64,000 bases of DNA from contig OY752143.1 of NCBI GenBank assembly GCA_963573315.1, positions 3,038,001-3,102,000 on the forward strand, in the 5' to 3' direction. Of the stretch, positions 1 to 10,659 are shown piece by piece. The notes under the pieces are model-generated. The model worked only from the letters and a program-made list of their open reading frames with translations, ran no database searches and had not been told where the DNA came from. The DNA comes from Entomortierella parvispora. Taxonomy: Eukaryota > Mortierellomycota > Mortierellomycetes > Mortierellales > Mortierellaceae. Within the stretch, counting starts at the first letter, position 1. Each line of letters begins with the position of its first letter. Position numbers and translations under genes: made by a program.

Positions 1-1188
1 GCCTCTCCCGAGCCCCTTCGCATGCAGTTGCATCTGATCTGCACGTTCCGCACTCGCAGTGAGCTGCACGCCTACGGTTCCTTCTTGCACCAGATCACTC
101 GCGATCCTCGCTTCACCACCTGGTTGCACGTCGAGATCTATGTCTCCCGTCCCGACAAGCCCCAGACATTGATGGGTGCTCACGCTCACGTTGTCAAGAA
201 CGATATCATGGTTCCCGGACAGACCAAGAAGGACAAGAAGAAGAAGCGCTTTGCCTCCTTCAAGCGCACAGGCACCATGCTCAAGCGCGCACTTTCCGGT
301 CGTACCATCGTCGAGATCCCTCCCCCTTCGTTCGCCGCCAACGCCTCCGCAATTGCAGCTGAAGCTAGATCCACAGAGGCAAGCGATGTGTCCTTGGAGC
401 GCTCAAGCTCTGTCAAGTCCGCTGTCGATACTTTGAACAACCAAGAAAACACTGATGAATCAGGTATCACTGTTGCCTCCTCTCCCTCCGATCGGGCCAG
501 AGGAGCGCACGACGCCGAGATATCTTCCATCCGCGAGAAACCTACCATGGTGGCTTACCACGAGCACCCTCTGCCGACTTACAAGGCCGCTGGTACGGCA
601 ACAGTCTCCAAGAACCTGGCGAGATTTGACCTGTTGACCAGCGCGGTCCTGGTCGCGATCCCACTGGCTGTCTACTACGCCATCCGCACTGTGAAGTGGG
701 AGGGCAAGCCCCATTATTGCCCTACCACCAAGTCCAAGACTGGATTCACGATCTTTGTTTGTCAGTGGACATACTCTCTTCTCCCTGGATTCTTCCACCT
801 CTTTGTGTTCCTGTTCCTTGGTTACGCCGGAATCTTTTTTGCCCGTAGGGCCCATCGCCGATCACAAACCGGCGCCTCCGATGTCGAAACGGCTGTGCCG
901 TACCCAGACTTTGCGGCCGAGGATGAAAAGATCTCAGTTGAGGATGGAAACTGGGATGAGGGTGATGTGGTGTACAGCCGTGGAAGGATGGATGTCCGCA
1001 AGGTGATCCAGTCCTTTGTTGATCTTGGCGTCGGTTGCAATCCCTCCCAGAAGCCTGGTGCCAAGCAGCATCGCAGTCTTGTTTCAGTCTTTGCTGGTGG
1101 ACCTGAGGGTTTCGTGGATATGATCGAGCGCCAGTGCAACAAGGCGACTTGGTCAGTCGAGTTCCACCGCGAGACTTGGGCTCCTTAG
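1..1188 (+). CDS. Ferric reductase / NADPH oxidase-type flavocytochrome, C-terminal part (5' end outside window)
   Basis: The reading frame is open from base 1 and ends at TAG 1186-1188, giving 395 residues of the C-terminal, NAD(P)H-binding side of a ferric reductase/NOX-type protein. It is a clear paralogue of the complete gene at 7411-10009: both share the stretch LICTFRT, SELHAYGSF, DPR and ISVSRPD-like block, two hydrophobic segments (about 618-700 and 760-840), and the tail GGPEGFVDMIERQ...FHRETWAP. The GGPEGF motif corresponds to the C-terminal nucleotide-binding motif of the FRE/NOX family. Between the first block and the two hydrophobic segments is a low-complexity Ser/Ala/Lys-rich linker. 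The haem and FAD parts must lie upstream of the window. The ATG at 22 is internal, because coding similarity extends to the window edge. Role by family: transmembrane electron transfer from NAD(P)H to iron or oxygen; the substrate cannot be told from sequence. Confidence 0.85.
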   Translation, partial: ASPEPLRMQLHLICTFRTRSELHAYGSFLHQITRDPRFTTWLHVEIYVSRPDKPQTLMGAHAHVVKNDIMVPGQTKKDKKKKRFASFKRTGTMLKRALSGRTIVEIPPPSFAANASAIAAEARSTEASDVSLERSSSVKSAVDTLNNQENTDESGITVASSPSDRARGAHDAEISSIREKPTMVAYHEHPLPTYKAAGTATVSKNLARFDLLTSAVLVAIPLAVYYAIRTVKWEGKPHYCPTTKSKTGFTIFVCQWTYSLLPGFFHLFVFLFLGYAGIFFARRAHRRSQTGASDVETAVPYPDFAAEDEKISVEDGNWDEGDVVYSRGRMDVRKVIQSFVDLGVGCNPSQKPGAKQHRSLVSVFAGGPEGFVDMIERQCNKATWSVEFHRETWAP

Positions 1189-1739
1189 ATGCTCTTTTTT
1201 ATACTTTGCTTTTTTTTATGGCCTTGATGGTCAACTCTCTTCTCATCACTCCAATCTCTTCTGTTCATAATCACTGTACCATATCTTCTTTTCTCGTTTT
1301 CCACTTTTCTCGCATCTTGGCATCTACAATAAATGAATGAAGAGTACCTTCAGCTCTATATTCTTTTGCCCCACATGCAAATCTTCAGCGGTAAATGTCA
1401 AAATGATGAGGGGAATAAAGCAAAATCTCTTTTATTTGTTTTCTAGGCGTTTGCAATCTCTTACCTTGCTGCATGCTTATTCGGCGCTGCTTTCAGCTCT
1501 CGCGCGCGGTGCTCCCAACATCGGCTTCCAACATTCTCCTCTTAGACTCTCTTTCTTCTCTCCTTGCTTTACGGTACTGAACGTTCAATCGTTCAATCTC
1601 CCTTTTCCTATCTTCCTTCATTCGCTCGCTCGGCGTCCTGCAGAGTCTTGCATTTCCCACCCACGCATCCGTGCCCATCGTGTTGCCCCTGGTATCTTTT
1701 TACGACATGAACATCTTGATCGGGAACATAAACTGTATG
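1189..1739. other. Intergenic, no gene seen
   Basis: AT- and CT-rich 3' flank of the reductase gene. Short open frames exist but none has family resemblance or splice structure. It also holds the decayed 3' flank of the F-box pseudogene on the other strand. Confidence 0.5.
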
Positions 1740-2769
1740 TTAGATTGGACTCAGGGGGCGAGTGTTTGCATCTCTCCAAGTACGCCGCCGAAATGTCCTG
1801 AATGAAATCCTTGGCTTCGGTCCAGTATTTCCACCACTCAACCAAGTTGTTTTGGTAATGCGGCGCCTGGGGATCTTAATCCTGAACAAAACAGGCTTCC
1901 AGCATCGATTCATCAGAGCCTGATGTTTATGGTCTCGGTCCCTTTTCCACATCCTCTTGTACGTGTATCCTGGCTGTTTGGAAGGCAAGTTCTTTTGAAT
2001 TCGGAAAGTTCTCAAAGAGGGCGGTGACTTCTGGTCCAGGAATTCTTGTTCCCATTTCCAAGACTTCGAGGGTATTCCGCCTTGACAGTGGGAAAACCGA
2101 TAGGATATTCCGCAGCTTCCATTCTGAGAACCCGGGAAGTCGCAGTATTTTCAACGGCTGGAACCGAGAAGCGTCGAAATAATTCAACAATAATCAAACT
2201 CGTAGGTTCGAGTTTGCTTCAGATTCAGCGTGCGCAGTCTTGGACAATCCGCTAACGAACCGAGTACCACATCTCTGTGATGATCTAGCAACAGTTCAAG
2301 TCCCACCTCCTGCAAATGAGGACTATTCCTCACCACACTGTCGTTTGGAAGGTGAAATGAGACACTCAGTTTCTCAAAGAGATGGCCCACGCCCAAGTCT
2401 TTGACCTTTCATCCAGTCGATCTTGGAGACCCTCGAACTCTTGATTCCCCCAAAGATATTCAATTTCCTGGTGGAATTTTCTGTTGCAGCCATAATCATC
2501 TTTGCAAGCTCCTTTAAAATCACTGCAGTTCAGCTGAAAGTGTTCTCTAGTTTCTACATGCAATCCCCGGATCTGTCGCCGGTCAGACAGGGAAAGATGG
2601 CATCAAGTTTCTGGTGGTGCCAGAGATGAGGCAGGAATATGGATGAAAAGTGGCGGCTGACGTGGCGGCTGACATGGCGACAGGATTTGATGTCGGCCAC
2701 AGCGAGAGACTGGCCGATCCCGTCGATGATCAGAAGGATATCGAAGATGTAAGGCACCGGTACAGACAA
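1740..2769 (-). pseudogene. Decayed F-box / leucine-rich-repeat protein gene
   Basis: On the minus strand four consecutive short frames read like pieces of one F-box/LRR protein. The first (2769 to 2554) has an F-box-like start: IFDILLIIDGIGQSLAVADI, then KSCRHVSRHVSRHFSSIF and PHLW, matching the fungal pattern in which a helical F-box is followed by a CRHVxRxF...PxLW motif; HVSR is duplicated. Pieces at 2563-2366, 2396-2184 and 2190-1927 carry LRR-like text such as LEKLSVSF, SPHLQEVGLELL, CPRLRTLNL and LKILRLPGF. Each piece is in a different frame and no splice signals at the breaks restore a single frame, so several frameshifts are the simplest reading. F-box/LRR proteins normally act as substrate adaptors of SCF ubiquitin ligases; this copy looks non-functional. 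A recently active gene with undetected introns is the alternative. Confidence 0.5.
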
Positions 2770-3243
2770 TGGGTGAGTGAACGAGAGGGGAAATGAAAGG
2801 AAGAGGGGAGCGTTGGCAGCGACAGTGCTTCAAACGGATGAGAATGCTGTGGCAGTGCTAGGCCTGGACCGGGCTCTTCAACTGTTGTAGAGGGAGCAAG
2901 AGCTGGCAGGGATTCATGGTGTGAAGGGACGGAACACAGAAGAACACCCTGGCCCCTTCATTGCCACCATTGCCACTGCCGCCACCTTGAAGCTCTGAGC
3001 CCATCCTCTTCGTCGTTTGGGCAGGACATGGGGCACAGCGTGGGAGGCCAAAGAGGCGGACAACAAGATAAACAGGAGCATCGAACGACGGAGAAGGATC
3101 TGGAGTTTTTGCCAACTCTGCGCTGCGCCTTCACGACCTTGACTCACGGGTGATCGCGTACTTTCCTTATAGCCTTATATATATTCCTCTCTTTCTCTCA
3201 TCATCTCATTCTTTATTCTTTACATGCATGTCATTCTTCACCA

Positions 3244-5259
3244 ATGTCGACCTCCATTTCCAAGACAATGCCTGCATCCTCAGACTCTCCATCTCTCACC
3301 AGCCACCACAGTGACAGCTCCTCAGTGGATCCTGCTATCCTCCACAAAGCCGCCGGTGTCGCTGACCTTTGTCGCCCAGCTCTCAATAACCTCGCCCTCC
3401 ACCTCCCGTGGCTCAGCGCCTCGCAAAGTTACTCAGCCGAAGAGATTCTCGCCTTTCCTCTGACCCAGTTCCGCGTCCCGGACGAGCTACATGACCTGCC
3501 CCGTCGCCGGTCACCCCGACCTGAGCTTGCCTTGGCTATCGCAGCACTCCTATACCCTGTCCACGAGGGTTCACTAGCAGCTATTATTCGATATGAGAAC
3601 GAACGCGTACGTCTACGCGCCTGGGTCGAGCTGCAAAAGAAATATGATGTACTATTGGCTGCTCAGCGCAAGGGACATGCAATCTCTGCGAAGAGCGGCA
3701 CCAACAGAGTCTTTGTGCCACTATGGGTAACCCGGATTACGGCGCAGGGACCATGGGATCCTGAAAAAAAGCCTGTCTCGACCAGCGGTGTGCAGGCCAT
3801 TCCCATGCCCGTACAAATTGCAGAAGAGGACCAATTGACGCCGTTTTTTTCTCATTTGCATCGGAACGGCACTCATCTCTTGGACGAGGACAACGTGGAC
3901 GGAGTGGAGCTCGACGGCGGAAAAGGAGAACCGCACTATGGCACCAAGGGCGCAGAGTTCCGCAAAGGCGTTGTTTACGAGGATGGACGCATGGACTTGT
4001 GCAAGATGGTCGTTGGCCCGGACCACATCTGGAAGTTGATGGAAAGTCTGCGTTCCAATGAATTTGTGCGGCACTTTTTACTCGGCAACAACATCATCGG
4101 CCCATCTGGTGCTCAGGCCATTGCCGGGTTTATCCGTGAGCTGCCAGAGCGGATAGACACTTGGTACCTTGCCGGCAACTGCATCGATGGAAAAAGTTTC
4201 AGGATTCTTGTCGACGCCATGATCGAGTCGCCGACGATCACCAACGTCTGGATGAAGCGAAACCCACTTGGTCCTGACGCTGCACAGGATGTTTTTAGAC
4301 TGATCACCCAGACTGCGAACTTGCGAACCCTGGATCTCGATCAAACAGAGTTGGGCGACAAGGGTGTCACAGATCTGTTCAATATGTTGGCAGAATATAT
4401 TGGACCCGAGGGCAGCAAATTGCCGTTGCGTAATCTATACCTCAATGGGAACGGCATCTCATTCATTGGCGCTGCAGCCATCGGCAAATTCCTTGCATCA
4501 TCACACTGCGACCTATCGTCCCTCTACTTGTCAACCAACCCACTCGGAGATCAGGGAGTAAAGGCTTTGGCGCAGGAACTACCTTACGTACCGAATCTGA
4601 CACGATTGTTCTTGCAATCGGTTGGAGTCAGCACTCAGGGAGCGACGGTACTTTTTAAATCCTTGTCTGGACATGCCAGCATTCGCGTCTTGGACGTCGG
4701 CCAATCCTACGTTGCACACGATCTTGTCCAGGCATACAATTACTTTGAAGACGAAACTGTGCCCTTGGTGTTGGCATTTTTGCAGTCAACCCCGCTGCTG
4801 GAGTACTTCAATCTCGGTCAGTGCGCCATTACAGAACCGGGTCTCATTGAGATCTCTCATGCTGTTGCCGTGAGTCCATCCATCCTCTACTATCACGCAG
4901 AGTCTGTGATATTAGAATCGACACTCAAGACGACGCCTGCTGAGTCTTCGAAACACACGCAATATCCAGGGGCTGATGAACTGGCAAGGGCTGGTGTAAA
5001 GGCTGACAAGGCAGTCCGAGAGACACTTGAGGCCAATGTTCGGGCCCGGTATGGCCAGGAAATGTTTTACACTCAGTTTCTTGAAGAGGAGAGGCGCTGG
5101 CTGGTCAGTGATCGCGATGTGCGCAAAATCGACAGTGTGTATCGTAATCGGGACGCGGGTCTGGCACGACGGAAACTGATGACGCTCGTCAAGGACTGGG
5201 AAGAGGGGGATGATACGTTGGACAGGGTCATGAACGCTTGCACAATGAGAAGGAGGTAA
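3244..5259 (+). CDS. RNI-type leucine-rich-repeat protein
   Basis: Single-exon ORF of 671 residues from ATG 3244 to TAA. Residues about 268-552 are a run of ribonuclease-inhibitor-type leucine-rich repeats, seen as repeated L..L.L..N.IG..GA..IA patterns: FLLGNNIIGPSGAQAIAGF, LRTLDLDQTELGDKGVTDLF, LRNLYLNGNGISFIGAAAIG, LSSLYLSTNPLGDQGVKAL, LTRLFLQSVGVSTQGATVLF. The N-terminal 260 residues are not a domain I recognise; residues 1-35 are Ser-rich. The C-terminal 110 residues are charged and probably helical. RNI repeats form a curved protein-binding surface (as in RanGAP and NLR proteins), but no GTPase-activating, nucleotide-binding or F-box motif is visible, so a partner cannot be named. A TATA-like stretch lies at about 3178-3186. 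Not transposon-related by sequence. Confidence 0.8.
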   Translation: MSTSISKTMPASSDSPSLTSHHSDSSSVDPAILHKAAGVADLCRPALNNLALHLPWLSASQSYSAEEILAFPLTQFRVPDELHDLPRRRSPRPELALAIAALLYPVHEGSLAAIIRYENERVRLRAWVELQKKYDVLLAAQRKGHAISAKSGTNRVFVPLWVTRITAQGPWDPEKKPVSTSGVQAIPMPVQIAEEDQLTPFFSHLHRNGTHLLDEDNVDGVELDGGKGEPHYGTKGAEFRKGVVYEDGRMDLCKMVVGPDHIWKLMESLRSNEFVRHFLLGNNIIGPSGAQAIAGFIRELPERIDTWYLAGNCIDGKSFRILVDAMIESPTITNVWMKRNPLGPDAAQDVFRLITQTANLRTLDLDQTELGDKGVTDLFNMLAEYIGPEGSKLPLRNLYLNGNGISFIGAAAIGKFLASSHCDLSSLYLSTNPLGDQGVKALAQELPYVPNLTRLFLQSVGVSTQGATVLFKSLSGHASIRVLDVGQSYVAHDLVQAYNYFEDETVPLVLAFLQSTPLLEYFNLGQCAITEPGLIEISHAVAVSPSILYYHAESVILESTLKTTPAESSKHTQYPGADELARAGVKADKAVRETLEANVRARYGQEMFYTQFLEEERRWLVSDRDVRKIDSVYRNRDAGLARRKLMTLVKDWEEGDDTLDRVMNACTMRRR

Positions 5260-5594
5260 ACTAATGGTACCTCCTTCACTCGCCGAGAATCTAGCACTAT
5301 TTTGCATTATTAAAAAAACTTATAACTGAATCCTTGTAGACGTGCGATGATTCTCTTGAGAAGCTACTTCTAACTGGTGGGCTCAGTCGATTCTTGGTCA
5401 AGCCACGCCATAGTGGTGGTCTTTGTGTTTGAAGCTGTTTCGCGTGGCGCAGGCACTGGGTCGTCGTTTCTGAAACAACCCAAGAGAAATCTGAATGTGG
5501 CTTTTTCTCACTTGTGGCTGAGAGCAATTGCTCAGAGGGCTGGAGCACTGGTAGACAAAAAAGATTCCCCATCTCATTCCATTCTACCATCTGA

Positions 5595-6935
5595 ATGCAA
5601 CGTGCAACATTGATGAAGAGAAAAAAACTCGACATCGAGCCGGCCAGCCCAACAATGCACTGGAATGGTCAGCATTATTCATCGGATGCGTCAGTCATGC
5701 AGTCTCCCCAAAGGAATGGCGGGATCAACAGGGCCGTTACGGCCTCAAGTGCTCTCTTTTCAACTCCAGAGCCTCGAGTGATAGCCAAGCCCAGACAATG
5801 CCTTACTGAGCTGCTGTTACAAGTTCCGCCTCCTGACGGGAAGAATGGCGACACCTTAGCTCCATGCCTTAGCTCACAACTTCTCAAGACGCTTTCTATC
5901 TTGCGAGAGGAAGAAATCCAACTCACCGAACACTTAGCAGCTTTGATCAACTTCAGAAAAGATGTGCTACGCCGTGCAGACGACTCCATCGATATGTCCA
6001 AACAAATTGATGACCAAGTGGATAGGATGGACCAGAAACTCATCGTCATCAAGGGCCGAATCTCAAGGATGAGGGAAACTCTCAGGACCGTGAAGGCGTC
6101 TGATGTTGCTTCGGCAGCCCGGGTAATCCCTTATGATCCAACAAACCCAATTCACGCCGCTATGGCACTTTCACCGAACATCTCTTTCACAACCCTGGAT
6201 GCGGTCCCTGTCCTCGCTGGCGAGACGATAGTAGACATTCTGCGGTTGCCATTGATTCCGGCATCAACGCAAGATTTGCCAGTCCTTGATCTCTCCCAAG
6301 AGTTGAAGGAAGCCGTGCTAGCCACATTGACCACGTCGTTAATTACAGCGATTCATCATTTCTTGGATCGATTCTATTCTGTGTACATGAATTCATTAAC
6401 CGAGACCTTGTTCGACTTGCTCGCGTGGCGATTCTTGGACTTGGCTCTCAAGCAAGAGCCCCAGGACAAAGTGTCGAACGTTTCCAGGGATTTTCTACGG
6501 TTCTTGTCGGACCGCCCGGTCAACGATCGTCCTTGGGCCTTTGTTAAAGAGTGTGTTCGGACAGCGTTCAAGTATGATCTCTGTGACATTGCCGCTAAGC
6601 TGGCCCGCCTTAAATGTGAACCGAATGAGAACGTTTCCAACTTCGTCAGTCGCACAAGGGTCCTCATTGGCGCTGGAAGCCTTCTCCCAGAAAAAGATCT
6701 GGTAAACATCATTTACCGCGCTTTGCCCGCCCGTGGACAGCAGTGGACGCTTACTAGATTCAAGTCGCGGGATGCTATCCCTGACCACGAGACCTATCTG
6801 AATTACATCCATGATAACACGACCATTCTGCACGGCAAGCGCGCATCAACTGACTTGCCTCCCGAAGTAGTGGCACATCTGAAGAGTATCGGTATTCGGA
6901 TCCCGTACGACGATGACAAGGGGACTCAGGCGTGA
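5595..6935 (+). CDS. Stand-alone retrotransposon Gag-like (capsid-like) protein
   Basis: Uninterrupted ORF of 446 residues, ATG 5595 to TGA 6933-6935. Residues about 92-170 are predicted coiled coil (LREEEIQLTEHLAALI followed by heptads). Residues about 309-410 resemble the capsid region of Ty3/Gypsy-type Gag: WAFVKECVRTAF, AAKLARLKCEPNENVSNFV, then a segment ending LVNIIYRALPARGQQW, matching the family pattern W..F...F..A....L..L.Q....V..F...F......L.E..L...F...L. There is no zinc knuckle (CCHC), and no protease, reverse transcriptase, RNase H or integrase coding within several kilobases, and I see no long terminal repeats. So it is either a solo gag remnant with an intact frame or a domesticated capsid gene. 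An in-frame ATG at 5613 is a second possible start. Confidence 0.65.
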   Translation: MQRATLMKRKKLDIEPASPTMHWNGQHYSSDASVMQSPQRNGGINRAVTASSALFSTPEPRVIAKPRQCLTELLLQVPPPDGKNGDTLAPCLSSQLLKTLSILREEEIQLTEHLAALINFRKDVLRRADDSIDMSKQIDDQVDRMDQKLIVIKGRISRMRETLRTVKASDVASAARVIPYDPTNPIHAAMALSPNISFTTLDAVPVLAGETIVDILRLPLIPASTQDLPVLDLSQELKEAVLATLTTSLITAIHHFLDRFYSVYMNSLTETLFDLLAWRFLDLALKQEPQDKVSNVSRDFLRFLSDRPVNDRPWAFVKECVRTAFKYDLCDIAAKLARLKCEPNENVSNFVSRTRVLIGAGSLLPEKDLVNIIYRALPARGQQWTLTRFKSRDAIPDHETYLNYIHDNTTILHGKRASTDLPPEVVAHLKSIGIRIPYDDDKGTQA

Positions 6936-7410
6936 AGAGTTCCGGGTGTTTAGAAGACGGCATGAATTATTGGATATATCACGATAGACAACTAGATCAT
7001 GGCTCTGTGATGAACAACATTAAAAGCTCTCTTCCGAAAAGGAGAAAGATACACCTGGGTGAGCGCGAGGGTGCTTTTTGTCAAGTGCAAGGGGGGTTCG
7101 TCTGAGCGTGTTTGTCCCGGGGAGAGGATGATTTCTTGCGCGCCCAATGGGGTAAACCAGGGAATGGCAGACACAAGGTCTGTCCGCGCCATTTTCATTT
7201 TGCTGTGGCGTGGCTGCGGTGCTGTGGCGTGGCTGATTATATAATCGGCGCGAATGAACGTTTCTTCACAGAAGGGGGTTCTACCGCCCATCCTTATTAT
7301 ACCTGCCTTCTGTAAATACGCGAGTGCTTCCTTTCGTTCTCTCTTCATCCTCTTCTCCCAAAGCGCTTCGTCTCCAAAGCCTTCACCAACATACTCTCTT
7401 TCCTTTTGCG
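6936..7410. other. Intergenic / promoter of the second ferric reductase gene
   Basis: 475 bases between the Gag-like gene and the reductase start. GC-rich first half, then TATA-like TTATATAATC at about 7235 and a CT-rich leader ending at ATG 7411. No further gene seen. Confidence 0.4.
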
Positions 7411-10009
7411 ATGGTTTCCACACACACTAACTTGCTCACGACCGTCATCTGCCTGTGCCTAGCTTGCTATGTCGGATGGGTTCTGGCCGATTATACGATG
7501 CTCTGGAGCAGAGGCATCCGATCCCACTATGTTTTTGGCCAGGTTGACTTGTATTGGTCGACAGTCGTTCTTTTGCCGCTCATCCTCGGTCATTTCATTG
7601 CTCTCTGGTGCAATTACTTTCGATCCGTCTCTCAATTCGAGCAGTCAATCGCTCAGGTCATCTCCCCCCCGGAGTCCTCAGATTCCCAGAGTAGAGAAAC
7701 AAAGCCTCGGTTCTCGTTTTGGGAACGCCACGATCGATGGGGATTTAATGGAACCCCCAAAGTCTGGTGTGTGGCCGGCGTCATCATCTTCCTAAACCTC
7801 TACTGGTTTATCTTTACCACCGTACAAAGCAGAAGGCACATGTTTGTCTTCGAGTTCGGCAATACCGCGATGGCGACGGTGCGCTCAATTGCCTATGGAG
7901 CCTCGCAAGCACTTCTTTTAAACACTTCCATTATCCTGTTCCTGGTGTTGAGGAGAAGTATGCTGGAGGCAGCTTTCGGAATGACCTACAAGGAGACTTT
8001 GCCACTGCATCGATGGCTGGGTGCGGCCATGGTGTGTTGGGGCATTCTGCACGGATCGTTCACGATGGCGTGGTTGAGTATGATGGGCCGTTTGCAGAGC
8101 GACCTTGCGTTCACGGACAAGACTCGTGGCAACCGTAATCTGTGCGGCGTTTTTGCCTTGGTAAGATCGATTTGTTTCACAAACGATGACCAAGCACGCT
8201 TCCCGTTGGCCACGTTTTGAGGCTGTGCTGTTTTTGATCATTTCCCAGAAAAAACGCAAAAAATAATTTTGTCCAATACTTTTATTTGATATTTTTTGTT
8301 TTTTTTAGTGCGGATTGGTCACCTTGAGTCTCTTTGCCCTTCCAAGGGTCCGCAGGGCGATGTATCCTGTCTATCTGTATGTGCACCGCTGTGGGGCTTT
8401 CGTGTTCCTCGTCGGACTCATGATGCACTACCCCTCTGTCATGCTGTGGTACTATGTCTTGCCCAGCTTCGTGCTCTTTCTCCTCGACCGGTTTGTGCCC
8501 AGGATCATACAAGCTTGGACCGTGGATCCAACTGCGACGCTCACTCTTAATACCGACGCAGATATCATCCGTATCCAACTCAACTCGCGCGAACCCATGA
8601 AGCCCTACTTTCCAGGTGATTACATCAGAGTCATGGTCCCTGGTCTAGGAAACATCTATCATCCGTTCTCAATTGCAAGTTACTGGCCTGAAGACCCTTG
8701 CTCAATGACCCTGTTCGTGCGCGTTTTTCCAAACTCAAGGTTCAGTTGGACCAATGACCTCGCCAAGATCTGCCGTGAGAAAGAAGAACAAGAGAACAAA
8801 AAGGTCGTCAACCTGCGAGTTAACGTGGAGGGTGTCTTTGGAGGTCGTCGCCACAACTATCTCAAGGCCGATACTGTAATCATCTTTATCGCCGGAGCAG
8901 CTATTACCACATTCATGGCGTTGATCAAGGCCGTTGCAGCCAGAGTTGCAGCGTCTTCGAGACCCCCTCGCACGAGGTTGTTCTTGATCTGCACGTTCCG
9001 CACCTGTAGCGAGTTGCACGCGTACGGTTCCTTCTTGTACCAGATCACTCGCGATCCTCGTATCACTTCCTGGCTGCACGTCGACATCTACGTTTCACGC
9101 CCTGATAGGAGTCCAAGGTTACAGGGTACTCGCCCTCCAGTTGCCAGGGGAGATATCGTAGCCAGTCATCTCTATCCTGCTGAGGCTAGCAGTAGCAGCA
9201 GCAATCATGTGGCGGTAGCGGCAGGGTCGAATAGCGTACCTTTGCAACCGCCAACGATCGAGAGCACACCATCCCCTCTTTCCGAAAAACCATCTGCGGA
9301 ACCCGTGGCGGACGGTTGCAGCCCACTCCCGACCTACGAGTCTTCTTCCATATCTGCAAGGTTGACCTCCGAGCGCCTTGCACAATACGATCTAGCTCTG
9401 AGCCTCTTCCTGGTCGTTGTCCCATTGAGTGTCTTTTACGCGCTACGAACTATTGCCTGGGAAGGATCGAGCCATTGGTGTATGACCACGATGGATCGGA
9501 ACAGTAATCGAACAGTCGCTATCTGCGACTGGGCATACGCGCTTGTACCGGGATTTTTGCATCTGCTCACGTTCTTGGTACTTGGTTATTCTGCCATCTT
9601 TTTCGGGCACCGAATGTATCGTCGTCGGACAGAGAAAGAGGGGCTTCGATCTGATGTCGAGGACCACAGAGTTGTGGTTGGGCAAAGTCTCGAAAGCCCC
9701 TTGGGAATCGAGGATGGAGTCTGGAGCGAAGGCGATGTTCCGTATACTCGTGGTAAAATGGATGTAAGCAAGACGATCCAGATATTCTTGGATAAAGGGA
9801 TAGGCTGCCCATCTCCTTTTCCTCTTCAACCAGCCCTCTCTTTGGAGGAAGCGGGAGAAGAGCAAGAGCCCAAGGAGGACCAAGCAAAAAATGGTGGTTT
9901 GGTTGCAGTCCTGGCAGGAGGGCCTGAAGGGTTTGTCGATATGATCGAGCGCCAGGTCTACACAGCCGCTTGGTCTGCCGAGTTCTACCGTGAAACCTGG
10001 GCCCCATAG
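7411..10009 (+). CDS. Ferric reductase / NADPH oxidase-type transmembrane flavocytochrome
   Basis: Two exons, join(7411..8160,8309..10009), 816 residues; intron GTAAG...TTTTTTAG keeps frame. The start is ATG 7411; upstream in-frame codons are not ATG. Seen directly: N-terminal membrane segments, then the haem-binding pairs H200/H214 (HRWLGAAMVCWGILH) and H276/H290, each with the 13-residue spacing of the ferric-reductase transmembrane domain; the FAD-binding motif HPFSIAS at 368-374; an NAD(P)H-binding region beginning around IFIAGAAITTFMALIKA and ending in GGPEGFVDMIERQ. By family it moves electrons from cytosolic NAD(P)H through FAD and two haems across the membrane to ferric iron or oxygen. 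Odd: two extra hydrophobic segments (about 9391-9445 and 9535-9600) interrupt the NAD(P)H-binding half, exactly as in the paralogue at 1-1188. No EF-hands or p67-type features that would favour a true NOX. Confidence 0.9.
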
Positions 10010-10125
10010 ACCATGCTGTTCCCCATCTAGATGAAAGTTCTCCATTGACAGTCAGTCTGGCAAAGAAAAAAAAAGTATGTATATTTAATATGATATTTGT
10101 TTTAATAAGAGTTGATATCATGTTT

Positions 10126-10574
10126 CTACATGCGTCGCTTCTCGCCCTTCTGTGTCCGCCTCTTCTCCTTTTCCTGAGCCAGCCTTTGCTTCTCCAAAGC
10201 CAGTTTATTCCTCTCCTTCTCTGTCTCGCTGGCCTTCTTCATTTCCGCCCGTCGAACTGCATCCTTTTGTTTCTGAATCTCTGAATTGTTGTTGGCCATC
10301 ATCAATGGGTCCGCAGTCGAGACGTTGCCTGCCGCAGACGCCTTGGCAGACCGATCCTTGTATACAATCTCCAATTCTCCATCCGCTCCCTCCACCATCT
10401 CGTCCAGATCGTAACCATATTGAGCCAGGAGGGCATCCCTCTTTTTGCGCTCTTCCTTCGTCATATTCTTGACAACGTGCCGGGAGGACATGGAAAGGGC
10501 TCCCTCACGGTTCTGGCTGTTGTTGAGGTTGGAGCTCAGAGAAGCGCGTTCCTTCTCTGCAGGACACGACAAGC

Positions 10575-10659
<85 letters not shown>

